A DNA stretch of 64,000 nucleotides. Origin: Cristatella mucedo (taxonomy: Eukaryota > Bryozoa > Phylactolaemata > Cristatellidae). The stretch is taken from NCBI GenBank assembly GCA_009760855.2, contig WPIO01000078.1, forward strand, positions 374,001-438,000, written 5' to 3'. A program made the position numbers and the translations under genes. Every line of letters starts with the position of its first letter. The first letter of the stretch is position 1. The notes under the pieces are model-generated. The model was not told the origin of the DNA. It saw nothing but the letters and a program-made list of their open reading frames with translations, and ran no database searches. Positions 34,090-44,454 of this stretch are shown piece after piece.

Positions 34090-35580
34090 TTCGGAACTAG
34101 CGGCATGCTATCTCGCTGCTACTGCTGCTGCTGCTTCCGACGCCGCCTTGTGCGTCCATATTGGCTTCATTAGCAGCGGCTGTACGTCGTCAGGGAACCC
34201 GCCGCTGCAGCTTGCATCGACTATGGCCGGCAATTTGGGCCTAAACGATCATCACCGCGCTACCGTCTTGAACTACATGCGATTCGCGCGATACCAGAGA
34301 GCTCAACGGCTAAGGGCTGTCGACGGGTGCTTTGAGGATCTCAAAGAGAGCCGGCTGACCGAGGACACGTTCACCGCAGACGAGGTTAACGAAATGCTCG
34401 ACTCGCTGCACTCTCTCGTAAAGGGCGAAATCGAGTCGGAATTGATTAACACGTCGCACACGAACGTGCTGCTGCTGCGACAGCTATTTCAGCAGGCCGA
34501 AAAGTGGCACCTGAAGCTGCAGGCCGACGTGTCGGACCTGGAGAACCGCGAGCTGCTCGAGAAGATTGCCGACTTCGAGGAGGCGGAGTTCGCCGGCACC
34601 AAGAGAGACGGCGACATCGCCAGCATCAAGTCGCTTAAGCTGGAGCCGCTGAACGACAGCTCCGGAGGCGCCGAGCTGCTGCAGATGAAAATCGAAGAGC
34701 TGCTGGAGGAGAACGCGAGGCTGCAGGACCGGCTTCGCGCCTCCGAGCAGCGGGCGTCCGGCGCGCTGGCGGCGCGGGGCACGCTGAGCGGCGACGTGGA
34801 CGCCCTCAAGGAGGAGCTCAGGCGAGCGACGGACAGAAAGTCGGGCGCCGATCCGGCCGAGGTGGAGCAGCTGAAGGCGCGCCTGGCGCAGCTGAAAGCC
34901 GGCATGGAGGGTGACGCGCGCGCCGCGAGCTCCCGGGCCGACGGCGTGGAGTCGGAGCTGGCCGGGACGAAGCACGAGCTGCTCAAGGTGAGGGACATGC
35001 TCGAGATGGCTGAGCGGGAGCTGGAGAAAAAGGTTGGCGGCACCGCGCCGTTCAAGAATCTGAAAGCCATGCTCCAGAAGAAGAACGATCAGCTCAGGGA
35101 TCTGCGCAAGAGGCTGTCGAAGTACGAGACGGTGGCGGCGGGCGACGAGTGAACGCGCGTCGGAAGCGGCGGCGGCGGCGCCCAGCACTAGACGTTCGCT
35201 TTCTTTCCTTATCGTTGCCCGATCCCTTGCAGCCTGCGCCACGTGCAAATGGCGCGCAGTGACGCAGGTGACACTGCGCTCTCGTCCGATGCGCTCGTAC
35301 GACGCGATATTTGCTCGAGCTTCGCAAGACGGAGGTTAATCGTTCCTTAATTCTCACTGAGAAGGATTCGTGTCGTAAAGACAGACATTTTGTCGTAGCA
35401 TATGAGCATTAAGTAAAGTAAATGGTTGGCCGATCTCGAAACGTCGTCGACGCTGCGGCAGAAGAGCGCCTATTGCCACGGTCGGACTGCAGTGGGCTGT
35501 GAAGGATTGCCCGCTGCAGTGCCACTCGATCCCGCGATCTTGGCCGCCGCGAAGTGCGAACGTGCTACCACCAGGCTAAG
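34090..35580. promoter_or_regulatory. GC-rich island around LZTFL1
   Basis: Base composition changes sharply from AT-rich DNA (including a TA run at 34038-34054) to GC-rich, CpG-containing sequence just before the LZTFL1 start, and stays so through the 3' flank. A run of CTG/CTGCTT repeats lies about 90 bases before the ATG. There is no TATA box close to the start, which fits a CpG-type promoter. That a promoter lies here is inference. Confidence 0.4.
34223..35152 (+). CDS. LZTFL1: LZTFL1, leucine zipper transcription factor-like 1, single uninterrupted frame
   Basis: The family encodes a cytoplasmic coiled-coil protein that binds the BBSome and restrains its entry into cilia. The frame has 309 codons, close to the roughly 300 residues of the vertebrate protein. 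The chosen start has A at -3 and G at +4 and gives MAGNLGLNDHH, the family's usual N-terminus; an upstream in-frame ATG at 34148 would add 25 unrelated residues. Recognisable blocks in order are NYMRFAR (about residue 15), CFEDLKESRLTEDTF (about 34), ESELINTSHTNVLLLRQLF (about 72), ENRELLE (about 109), a long charged coiled coil (about 150-280), and KKNDQLRDLRKRLSKYE near the end. Codon third positions are very GC-rich, unlike the AT-rich flanks. Vertebrate orthologues are split into many exons, but here there is no intron. This could be a retrocopy, yet the frame is fully intact and sits in a GC-rich island, so it may well be active. I see no poly(A) tract behind the stop. Confidence 0.93.
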   Translation: MAGNLGLNDHHRATVLNYMRFARYQRAQRLRAVDGCFEDLKESRLTEDTFTADEVNEMLDSLHSLVKGEIESELINTSHTNVLLLRQLFQQAEKWHLKLQADVSDLENRELLEKIADFEEAEFAGTKRDGDIASIKSLKLEPLNDSSGGAELLQMKIEELLEENARLQDRLRASEQRASGALAARGTLSGDVDALKEELRRATDRKSGADPAEVEQLKARLAQLKAGMEGDARAASSRADGVESELAGTKHELLKVRDMLEMAERELEKKVGGTAPFKNLKAMLQKKNDQLRDLRKRLSKYETVAAGDE

Positions 35581-35672
35581 ATCCGGGGGGGGGTCATCAT
35601 TTTACATCCGGGGGGTCATCATTTTACATCCGAGGGGTCATCATTTTACATCCGGGGGGGTCATCAATTAGG
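35577..35672 (+). repeat. 22-bp minisatellite, four units
   Basis: The unit ATCCGGGGGG-TCATCATTTTAC is repeated four times with variable G-run length (six to nine). It lies 425 bases after the LZTFL1 stop. The G runs could form quadruplex structures. Confidence 0.85.
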
Positions 35673-35751
35673 TTTCGCTACGTTCGTGGGCCCGCCACTC
35701 GCGCGCACAGACGAGAGTGCGAAACACGAGAGTCAAGAAGCGCCCTCTGAG

Positions 35752-35918
35752 GGTCTTTCCCTAGACAAGAGGTAAGACGCTCGCTCTTCCGACCTGCAGG
35801 GTAGTCTGGGTTCGAGTCCTGCAGCGGGCGATCCTGTTTGTTATTCACTGCAAGTGGCGGCGATGGCCGTTAAGGCTCTTTTGCCGCTATACCAATGAGG
35901 CTGCGGAGTTGGCTGACC
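35752..35918 (+). mobile_element. SINE-1-like copy, diverged
   Basis: A-box-like CTAGACAAGAGGTAAGACG, B-box GGGTTCGAGTCCTG, GCAAGTGGCGGCGATGG and CCGCTATACCAATGAGGCTG. It is clearly older or from a different subfamily than the others. It lies 600 bases behind LZTFL1. Confidence 0.65.
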
Positions 35919-37114
35919 TTTTTTTTTACCGCCGCCTCGTTATGAGCTGCATGCGGTTGCCCGACTTCCGATACGACCCTGCCGCGTTGAATATTTCGCG
36001 CGCCTAGGGCTCATCTGGAGTCAAAAGAAAAATAATGCGCTTGCAAACAATGTGATTTGGCGACTGCTGGGGTGCTTCTTTCGTTCTCTGCATTATTACC
36101 GCCTCCTTTTGTGTTATTTGCTGAATAGCACAATTGTGAATGCCACATTTCTATCGGTTAATTGCTAGGACATGATGAAAACTTGATACGACTAGTTCAG
36201 TGGCCCGCGAGGTTCAAGGCAAAGAAATGCCGAGTAGTGAGCCGGCAACCTCGTACGAGTTGAGCTAACTCTTTGTCTCTTTGTACTTACACCGCAAGGT
36301 CTTACGGCAGAAAACCGGCGTCACTAGACGCTGTAGCCTTTGTCCAGTGCCGGATCAGATTCGATTGTCTCACTTTTTTTAATCTAGCGCTTCTTGCACA
36401 TATGCACAAGTTATCCCGAAAGTATGAGCTCATTAAAACCCAAAAATCTCTAGTCTTTGTGGCGCACTCTAAATAACCACCGCTCCAGGTGCAAAGATTT
36501 GATAATCAGATCGAGTATAGCCAAAAATAAACTATGGACTGAACCGGTAGTCGTGATATGGAAATTTTGACAAAAGAGCAGTTAGCAGGACGTCGGGAGT
36601 AGTGCGTGAGCTTCGCGTTCACCACCATCGATGCGCTCTCTGAGCGACTGCATATCGTCTTTGGCTTCGCCTTTAAATCACCGCAGCGTTGCGATTGCAT
36701 CCCCGTGTCCTTTCAAAATGATGCATTTTTCTCTCCGAAGATGAAACTCGTGTTCCAAACTGTAGGACCCCTTAAAAAATCCAGTTCGCAAATTTTGTCA
36801 AAATAAATAGGAAACGTCATCGTCATAAGTTATGTCGGAAACTTTGTATTGCATGACGTATTAGATGTGATTGCACAATCGAGCATGGCTTCGAAGTAAT
36901 ATCATGAGCGAAAAAATCCTGGAACCTGATTAAAAATCCTCGAAGTTTGAGGACATTGTGGGAGAGCTCCATCACGTCACTGCGTCGCATTGCTCCTGCG
37001 CTGCATGCTACATGAGCAAATCTTGTTGCCAATCTTCGGCCGGCGTTGTGGTAGGTTCTTCTACTAACCAAAAAATGATAGTAATTTCACTTTTTGGAGC
37101 ACCTTTTGTCATGT
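35919..37114. other. No gene seen
   Basis: AT-balanced sequence without repeats shared in the window and with only short frames. Confidence 0.45.
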
Positions 37115-37320
37115 TTCAAATGTAATGTAATGCATCGCCGTCTGTAACTCCATAAAGACTCAGAGACTATGTGAGTATTACGCAGGAGAGTTTTGAATAG
37201 CGCATCCACTGCCTACGCGGCTCTCGGTACGCATTCGGTAACCAACGGACTTAATCTTACGAAACAAAGAGAAAGTGGGAAGCATAGCAGATTCAAAAGA
37301 GCAGTTGAGGTTGTGCGTAA
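37115..37320 (-). mobile_element. L2 family B 3' fragment
   Basis: Tail AATGTAATGTAATGCATCGC and the SVGYRMRTESR...CAIQNSPA end on the minus strand. It is truncated after about 200 bases. Confidence 0.75.
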
Positions 37321-37815
37321 CATGAGAAATGTATGCGTGCGTAAATAAACAAGCATATGTGAATACATAGTATACACGCACTTGCACGTACAGAAACTTC
37401 ACGCCGTCAACGAAAACGGGCATTCAAGTAAAGCCGCCCGCTCTCAAGGTCATAAGGTCGTGGTTTCGTAGGCTACCTATGGCTTCACGCCAGCTCCAAC
37501 AGCCGTAAAAGCGGCTTCCAGTATTCAGACTCTCAACGTGACGACATTGTTGCGACATAGGGCAGCAGTGCCGAAGGGATATCGGACTGCATCTTAACGG
37601 ACCTCGAAAGCCTTATGCGAGCATCTGTAATTGGATGGGGCTACAAAACTGTATAGGAGTGCACAGGAATGTTGCCAACTTAAGGCTTTACTACACAGTA
37701 CATCTGAGGTGATTTTGTATTCTCTTCAAGCACGTCTCCTCCCTTTCTGACCGTCACCTGCTCTGTCGCGCCGCCAGCCGCTAGCCCGAGTGATTAATCT
37801 ATTATGAGCCTTTTA

Positions 37816-37819
<4 letters not shown>

Positions 37820-37902
<83 letters not shown>
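37820..37902. repeat. (AT)n microsatellite
   Basis: An uninterrupted AT dinucleotide run of about 83 bases. Confidence 0.97.
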
Positions 37903-37905
<3 letters not shown>

Positions 37906-37971
37906 TCGGCACAGCCTGAGGAGACTCTTGCAAGCACTTGTCTTAAGCGCTTGTAAGGGTCTGCTCGAGCT

Positions 37972-38327
37972 GTAATCCTGACTATTCAATTTTATAGTGA
38001 GTAAGCCATTGGCACTCCCGGTACACTGTGCAGTTAAGAAATAGCCCCGTCTGACTCCGGCTGGCATTAATTGGGGGTAAGGTGGAGTGTAGTTGGAGTT
38101 ATCCCCCAATGCCCGCCAATAGTGCGAGTTCCCCACCCCCAAAGCCCATTTATTAATATCGTACAAAGACTAATAAAATGAATGGCATGAAAATTGGCAC
38201 AAAGAGCACTGGTAGCATTACCTATCGTTAATCCTGACTATTCAATGTTACAGTGAGCAGGCCATTGGAGCTCTCGGTACACTTTGCAGTTAATAAATAG
38301 CCCTGTCTGGCTCCCGCTGGCAGGAAC
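37972..38327. repeat. Direct duplication, about 100 bp, period about 258
   Basis: CTGACTATTCAATTTTATAG ... GCAGTTAAGAAATAGCCCCG recurs at 38232 as CTGACTATTCAATGTTACAG ... GCAGTTAATAAATAGCCCTG. Confidence 0.65.
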
Positions 38328-38867
38328 CTGCGGACGTACTGCTTGATTTTATTTAGGCTGATGATAAAACTTGTGTGGACTACATTTACAGAGTTTATAC
38401 TTGCTGCTTGCCCATCGCAGTGGCATGTACGCTCCACCGGCACAGCAGCTAACCTTGGCTAATCCAAGCCCTCCGTATTTACGGACGTAACTTTTCTATA
38501 AGTCGCTAGCTAGTATTCCCTCATCGTCAGCCAAGGATCGGAGTCGGACAGACAGACATTATTTGAGATTCTTTCGAGGCATCGCTAAATGATTTGACCC
38601 AGAAGAGCGCTTGGTACGATGATTAACTTGGTTGGGGAGGAGTTCTGCTGGGTGGGCTGGAGCCAGTAGAACCTCTCTATCTGATTACGTATCATTCCAC
38701 GTAAGTCAGCTCTCGCATATGCGTATACGCATAGAAATTCCAATGCCTCTTGCGGGTGCAGAGAAAGTTACGTGATAGATAGACACCCCGTATTCGCGTT
38801 CATTTATCCAATAAAAATTCCTCCGCGTGCTGGGATTAATCTCGAGAACGGAAGCGCTTGCAGCATG

Positions 38868-39232
38868 TAATGTAATGCATCTCCGTCAGTAACTCCACAA
38901 AGTCATAAAGACCATGTGGGTGTTACGCATGAGAGTTTTGTATAGCGCACTCACAGCCTAAGCGGCTTTCGGTACGCATTCGGTACCCAACAGACTTCGT
39001 CTCACGCAACAAAGAGAAAGTGGGAAGCATTGCAGAGTCAGGAGAGCAGTTGAGGTAGTGAGTAGCATAGAAGTAGCAGCTCAGGACAGCTGAAAAAGAT
39101 GTGCCATAGTCGGCAGTAGGAGAGTAGTTGTCAGTGCGTAAGAATTGTGGAAGCGAGTTCCACAGTCTAGGACCTGCAGAGCTAAAGCTTCTGTCGCCAA
39201 CTGTCTTTAAGCGGAGGAATGGGACAGCTGTC
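38868..39232 (-). mobile_element. L2 family B 3' fragment
   Basis: Tail CATGTAATGTAATGCATCTC, then an open 106-codon stretch (38923-39243) with PFLRLKTVGDRSFSSAGPRL and the SVGYRMRTESRLGCECAIQN end. Among the family B fragments it is one of the least damaged. Confidence 0.82.
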
Positions 39233-39474
39233 CCGTCACCCATTGGCTGATTGGCTGTAGGCCCAGGCTCGCGCTCGCTTTACGCATGAACAGTTGCCCT
39301 GCTGGGGTCATGCTCATAGAGTTCTCGTTGCAGTGTGTTATTCCGCGAAAATGTTTTGCGGTCAACTCCCTCGCCAACGCACGTACACACACTTAATTTT
39401 ATAGTGGTGAGGCGATGTCTTAACTACGGACGATCACTCGGGGGCTGAAGCTGAACCTGCGGCAGGGCTGGGAT

Positions 39475-39915
39475 ACGGCTAAAATGGCTTCGCTAGCTAA
39501 ACCAGCCGGATTATGGCGGATAATTGTTATTCGCGATTATGCAATAGTTCATTGTCGAGGCCTTGTAAAATGCCGGTGCCCTGAGGTATGCTGGTAATCA
39601 GAATTCGAGACTCGGGGCATTGGCATTGGCGCTGATTCGAGCTCTAGGCCACAGAGCCGTTGGTGTACGCCATGGCCACTTCTGGACGCACGTTACCGTC
39701 CGCTGCTGTCAAATAGTCTTCTCTGCATTATGGGTACGGATTTGATATGTTAAAGTAGGCGGCGCTCGTCGTTGCTGCCGTGCTTCCGCTACTGCCGGCA
39801 TACCTGCGTGCATTGGTGCAGCACCTGCAAGTATCTAGCCGTGCTACTGCAAGGTTCAGACGTTACCGGTCTTTCATCGGCAGTCGGCTGAGACTCCACC
39901 ATCGTTACGAGCGAT
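39475..39915 (+). repeat. Dispersed repeat C, copy 2
   Basis: CTCTAGGCCACAGAGCCGTT, GTTGCTGCCGTGCTTCCGCT, TTGGTGCAGCACCTGCAAGT and GTCGGCTGAGACT match copy 1. It ends just before the CT microsatellite. Confidence 0.6.
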
Positions 39916-39969
39916 ATGTTTGCGTGTGGAAGCCGCACGCCACATTTGTAACAGGGCGCAACGAGCTCT

Positions 39970-40185
<216 letters not shown>

Positions 40186-40267
40186 TCGGGTCCATCAAGG
40201 CACTGTCGCCCCGTGGACACGTCACACCAGAGATCGCATCGATCACACGATCACAAACTGAGCCAGA

Positions 40268-40345
40268 TAATAGTAATGATAATAATAATTCATTTATATA
40301 GCACCGTCAGAGAATTACATCTCTGTCTAGGCGCTTTCAATGTTA
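40268..40345 (-). mobile_element. L2 family A 3' end only
   Basis: AATGATAATAATAATTCATT followed by TATAGCACCGTCAGAGAAT and GTCTAGGCGCTTT is the stem-loop end on the minus strand. Confidence 0.65.
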
Positions 40346-40883
40346 TGCCGGTGCCAGAAATAATTATCGCTGAGTACGAAATAGGCAGATCGCCTCGCCT
40401 GGAGCATTTCAGGCGAAGCGATATGGTTCACCCTTACTGGGGTCGTGAGCTCGCTGGCATGCGCGAGATGTCGCTACCGGGCGCGAATTAGGGATTCTAA
40501 GGAATCGTTATTCTCGGTGCAAGAATGTTGCTGCGCGTCTAGTTCAGTCCTAATGAGACACTTTTCCCAATCAGTCGCCACGACAAGTCGCCGGACCTGT
40601 CCTATACACAGAGCGCTTGAACAAGGGACCGCGCTCCCAGTGCTTGAGTCGCCTGCACAGAGAAGCCGGGCACGAATCGTATAGTTCAAGGGCTCTTACA
40701 ACAAGGGCCGCGACTGGCAAGCAGTGTCGTCTCAGACTCCCATTGACCCCTGCAGGAACCCGCTTGCCCCGATCGCTGCCGCTCTAACGAGGGCCTACTT
40801 TCTAACCTGGAACGGCCGTCGCATCCAACCGCTAACGGGGGGGGGGGAGGGGCACTGGGTACACTCAGGGCTCTATGCAGCGG

Positions 40884-41033
40884 AGGCTTGGCCCAGCGGT
40901 TACGGTGCTCGCCTCGAACCAATGCGAAAGTGAATACATTCGATGACCGAGGTCGTGGGCTCGATCCCCGTGGCATATGTGTAGCGCCGGAATAGAGATT
41001 AAGTTCCCTTAGGGCGCTATACAGATGAATTGT
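40884..41033 (+). mobile_element. SINE-2 copy, best preserved
   Basis: Head AGGCTTGGCCCAGCGGTTAC and B-box GTGGGCTCGATCCCC, then CATATGTG, then the stem-loop 40982-41019 with arms TAGCGCC/GGCGCTA and the inner AGAGATTAAGTTCCCTT, then GATGAATTGTATTT. The hairpin layout equals the 3' end of LINE family A. Confidence 0.72.
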
Positions 41034-41626
41034 ATTTCATATATAATCCCCAATCGGGAGGGATGCCTGCCTGCTTCATTTCTCTAACCGTTGGTCCGAC
41101 TCTGCATTCTCCCTACACGTCGAAGACTTGAGTGAGGGGCCGTCGGTAGCCGGCCAGGAGCTCGCATCGCTGCATTGTGAGCAGCTAGTGCCACGGCGAT
41201 TCCCATTCTGACCTATTTAGGCAACCCGCTTACTCTCTCGCCCTTCTGGAATCGTATCGTCACGAGGCATCTAGGCATCGCGCTGAAACACTCGCCGACA
41301 TTCAGACATGGCTCGCCGCTACGGGCGCAGCTTCCTCCTCTCTTCCTTCTCGCCTCGTCCTCTCTTCCTTCTCTCTTCCTTCACGCTCGCCTTACAAGGA
41401 CAGTGGCGCCCCTCGAATTAGGGCAGCTTCCATATTTTTCCGCAATTTTTACCACGCTGGCGCTAGGCGACGCGTGAAGCCGCTCCGTTGTGCGTGCTGA
41501 TACGGTGCATGCGATCACTAACCGTATTGGCGAGCTTTATTTCCAGCGTGCACCAAATGCCCTCAAGGACGTAGTTCTCTTAGGACACCGTGCACATACT
41601 CTATTATTGTTATTATATAGTACATA

Positions 41627-41785
41627 CTGGCACACTAGGTAAGTCGGTTGCTTTTTATGACCTCAGTCCCGAGGCCGTGGGTTCGAATCCAGCGGTGGAC
41701 AATCCTTCGTTGCCGCTGCAAGCGGTGGTGATAGCCGTAAAGACTCTTCTGCCGCTATACAAAAGAGGCTGTTGAATCAGGTAGT
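41627..41785 (+). mobile_element. SINE-1 copy
   Basis: TGGCACACTAGGTAAGTCGG, GTGGGTTCGAATCCAGCG, GCAAGCGGTGGTGATAGCC and CTATACAAAAGAGGCTG in order. Confidence 0.78.
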
Positions 41786-41837
41786 AGGTTATTATACTAT
41801 AGTAGTGGTATTATATTGCATATACTGCGGCCTAACC

Positions 41838-41928
41838 ATTATATAGCATCTACCCTAGTATCATAATTATTATATAGCGTATACCCTAGTATTATTATTA
41901 TATAGCATATACCCTACTATTATTATTA
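41838..41928. repeat. Short AT-rich tandem repeat, three units
   Basis: TTATATAGCATCTACCCTAG, TTATATAGCGTATACCCTAG and TTATATAGCATATACCCTAC recur about every 30-35 bases. Confidence 0.65.
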
Positions 41929-42004
41929 CTCCGCGGCGGTGGACTATCCAGCTCAACACTAAGGACGTGAACATGGCAATAGCAGTCGTATTGATAAGGT
42001 ATTT

Positions 42005-42105
42005 GTAGCAACCCAAGAGACATCTCTTTTTCTTCGTTTGCAGCAAATGTAAAGTGCCTAGAAAGAGATTGAGTTCTCTGAGGGTGCTATATCAAATGCA
42101 TTAGA
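42005..42105 (+). mobile_element. L2 family A 3' fragment
   Basis: GCAGCAAATGTAAAGTGCCT, the stem-loop and a short ATT-like tail. It lies 130 bases before the larger LINE at 42237, so one LINE end sits next to another. Confidence 0.7.
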
Positions 42106-42236
42106 ATTACTATTACTTCTCGGCACTCTACATATATTACTATTATTTTATTTTTTACTATGTTTTTTATTTATTACAATTATTTTTTCTACATATATTA
42201 CTATTACTTCTCGGCACTCTACCTATGCAGGAAAGT

Positions 42237-44454
42237 AAGCATGTCAGTAGGTTTAGTGATAGCCAAGTCTACTAAACGAAAGCTTGAAAAGGCATACAAA
42301 AGATCCGGACTAACTGTCCATCGACAGGCATATGAAGACTACTGTAGGTCGTACCAATCGATCCTAGCAAAGGCTAAGTCTAGCTTCTATAGAAACATTG
42401 TTCAATCACAGATGCACAATCCAAAAATGCTGATGTCGACAATAAACCATCTCCTCAACCGTTCCCAGGTTAGCTCCTTACCTGATGATCCTTGTGATGA
42501 TCTAGCCGATCGCTTCTCTCGATTCTTTGTGCAGAAGATAGACAAAATCAGGGAATCCATCCCTGCGATGACAACCTTCCCACTAGAATGCTGTTCCTCG
42601 GTTCCTGGCTGCGCCTCAATGTCTGCATTTAAACAGGTCACCAGTGACGTAGTCCTAAAGCTCGTATCTCAATCAAAGAAGACAACAAGTCCACTGGACC
42701 CTATTCCCACTGTCCTGCTCCTACGTTGCATTGATCTGCTGCTGCCATGCATAACCAACATCATTAATATGTCATTAGCCTCAGGTCAGGTCCCAGCACC
42801 TTTCAAAAAAGCTGTAGTCAGGCCACTTCTCAAGAAAGCTACACTAGACCAAGAGAACTTAAGCAACTACCGCCCAGTCTCCCTTCTACCATTCCTATCA
42901 AAAGACACTGGAACGGGTCGTGGCAGACCAGCTGAACTCGTATATCGAAACCTCACACCTTGCTAGTAAGTTCCAGTCTGGCTTTAGAGCTAATCACTCC
43001 ACAGAGTCAGCATTGCTTCGGGTATACAACGACCTACTTAGGAATGCAGACATGGGTAGAGTGTCTCTTCTTGTTTTGCTCGATCTTTCGGCAGCTTTTG
43101 ATACCATCGATCACAAAGTACTTCTAGAGCGCCTCTCATCTCGCCTGGGCATCACTGGCACTGCTCTGCAGTGGTTCAGGTCCTATCTCAGTGGGAGACT
43201 CCAGAGTGTTGACGTGAATGGACAAAGATCATCTGAAGTACCTCTAAAATATGGAGTACCTCAGGGCTCTGTGCTAGGTCCGGTCCTTTTCACGGTTTAT
43301 ACTCTCCCTCTCGCTGATGTGATTGCCAAGCACAATCTAGGCTTTCACTTCTATGCGGATGACACTCAGTTGTACCTTTGCTTTGATCCCTCCCAGCCTT
43401 CGAGCACCTCAAATTCTCTCAACTCACTTGCTGCATGCATTGATGACATCCGATCATGGATGGCAGCAAATTTTCTAAAACTAAACGATGATAAAACTAA
43501 CTTACTAGTTATGGGCAAACCTAGTGTTATTCAGAAATTGGAAAGGCTGACTTTCAAAATTGGCTCTGCCAGCATATCTCCAGTTGCATCAGCTCGAAAT
43601 CTAGGTGTCATATTCCAAAGCGACCTCTCGTTAGACGACCACATCAGCTCCACAGTCAAATCAGCCTATTTTCAGCTTCATAACATTGCTAAAATTAGGG
43701 CTTGTTTAGATAAGGATACCACGTCCAAGTTGGTCCATGCATTCGTGACATCTCGTCTCGACTTCTGCAACTCACTGCTGACTGGCCTACCAGCATGTAC
43801 GATCAGGCGATTGCAGCTGGTGCAAAACTCTGCAGCTAGGCTTGTCTGTCGTGAGCGTCGCAGTTGCCACATTACTCCACTTCTCGCCGACCTGCACTGG
43901 TTACCAGTCAAGCAACGGATTGACTTCAAGGTTTTGTCGCTCACTTTTAGGTCTCTTCATTCTATGGCTCCAGCCTATCTTTCAGATACACTAACCCATC
44001 AGGCAAAGCATCGTACCACTCGCTTTTCGGAATCCAACAGTCTAGAAATACCTCGCACAAACCTTAAATCCTTTGGAGACCGTGCATTTAGCTCGTATGC
44101 TCCCACAGCCTGGAACTCCCTCCCGACCTGCATCAGAACATCCCCTGACCTGACCACATTTAAAAGAAACTTAAAAACATACCTATTTAGGACAGCATTT
44201 AGTGGGTCCTTGTGATTCGTCCTCGATGTGCTTATGCGTGCTGACACTGTTCATGCTGCCACTAACCACATTTGCATGCTGACCCAGTGCATGTAACCCC
44301 TAACCATGTTATTCATTTTGTTTGTTTTTCAAGCATGATTTTACTTACTATTCTATTGCGTATCACTTTGCAGCAAATGTAAAGCGCCTAGAAAGAGATT
44401 AAGTTCTCTGAGGGCGCTTTATCAAGTGCAATATTATTATTATTATTATTATTA
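42237..44454 (+). mobile_element. L2-clade LINE, family A, 5'-truncated, nearly intact reverse transcriptase
   Basis: The element keeps the linker and reverse transcriptase of an L2-type non-LTR retrotransposon but lacks the endonuclease, as expected of 5' truncation. The first frame (to about 42905) covers the linker through NYRPVSLLPFLSK. A one-base surplus in the AAAA run at 42900-42903 shifts the frame, and reverse transcriptase resumes as LERVVADQLNSY and stays open to 44215. Visible motifs are FQSGFRANHST, LLDLSAAFDTIDH (motif A), YGVPQGSVLGP (motif B) and FYADDTQLYL (motif C, YADD codons from 43352). The C-terminal region ends in RTAFSG. The 3' end has a stem-loop (44381-44420) and an (ATT)n tail (44431-44453). 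Apart from the single indel it looks young. The copy at 47.8 kb is close to identical. Confidence 0.93.
44381..44420 (+). promoter_or_regulatory. Conserved 3' stem-loop of LINE family A
   Basis: AAAGCGCC at the left pairs perfectly with GGCGCTTT at the right, and an inner AGAGA/TCTCT pair closes a short loop. The same structure recurs at the 3' ends of most family A fragments here, directly before (ATT)n. In L2/CR1-type elements the 3' end is where the reverse transcriptase recognises its RNA, so this is the likely recognition hairpin (inference from position and conservation). Confidence 0.6.

Noticed and set aside
34484-35248. Long minus-strand frames of 254 and 193 codons
   Set aside because: They are antisense shadows of the GC-rich LZTFL1 coding sequence, with Leu/Arg- or Ser-rich content and no domain.
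40884-41033. Functional tRNA gene
   Set aside because: A- and B-box-like sequences are present, but the acceptor and anticodon stems do not pair and the sequence continues into a LINE-type tail; it is a SINE.
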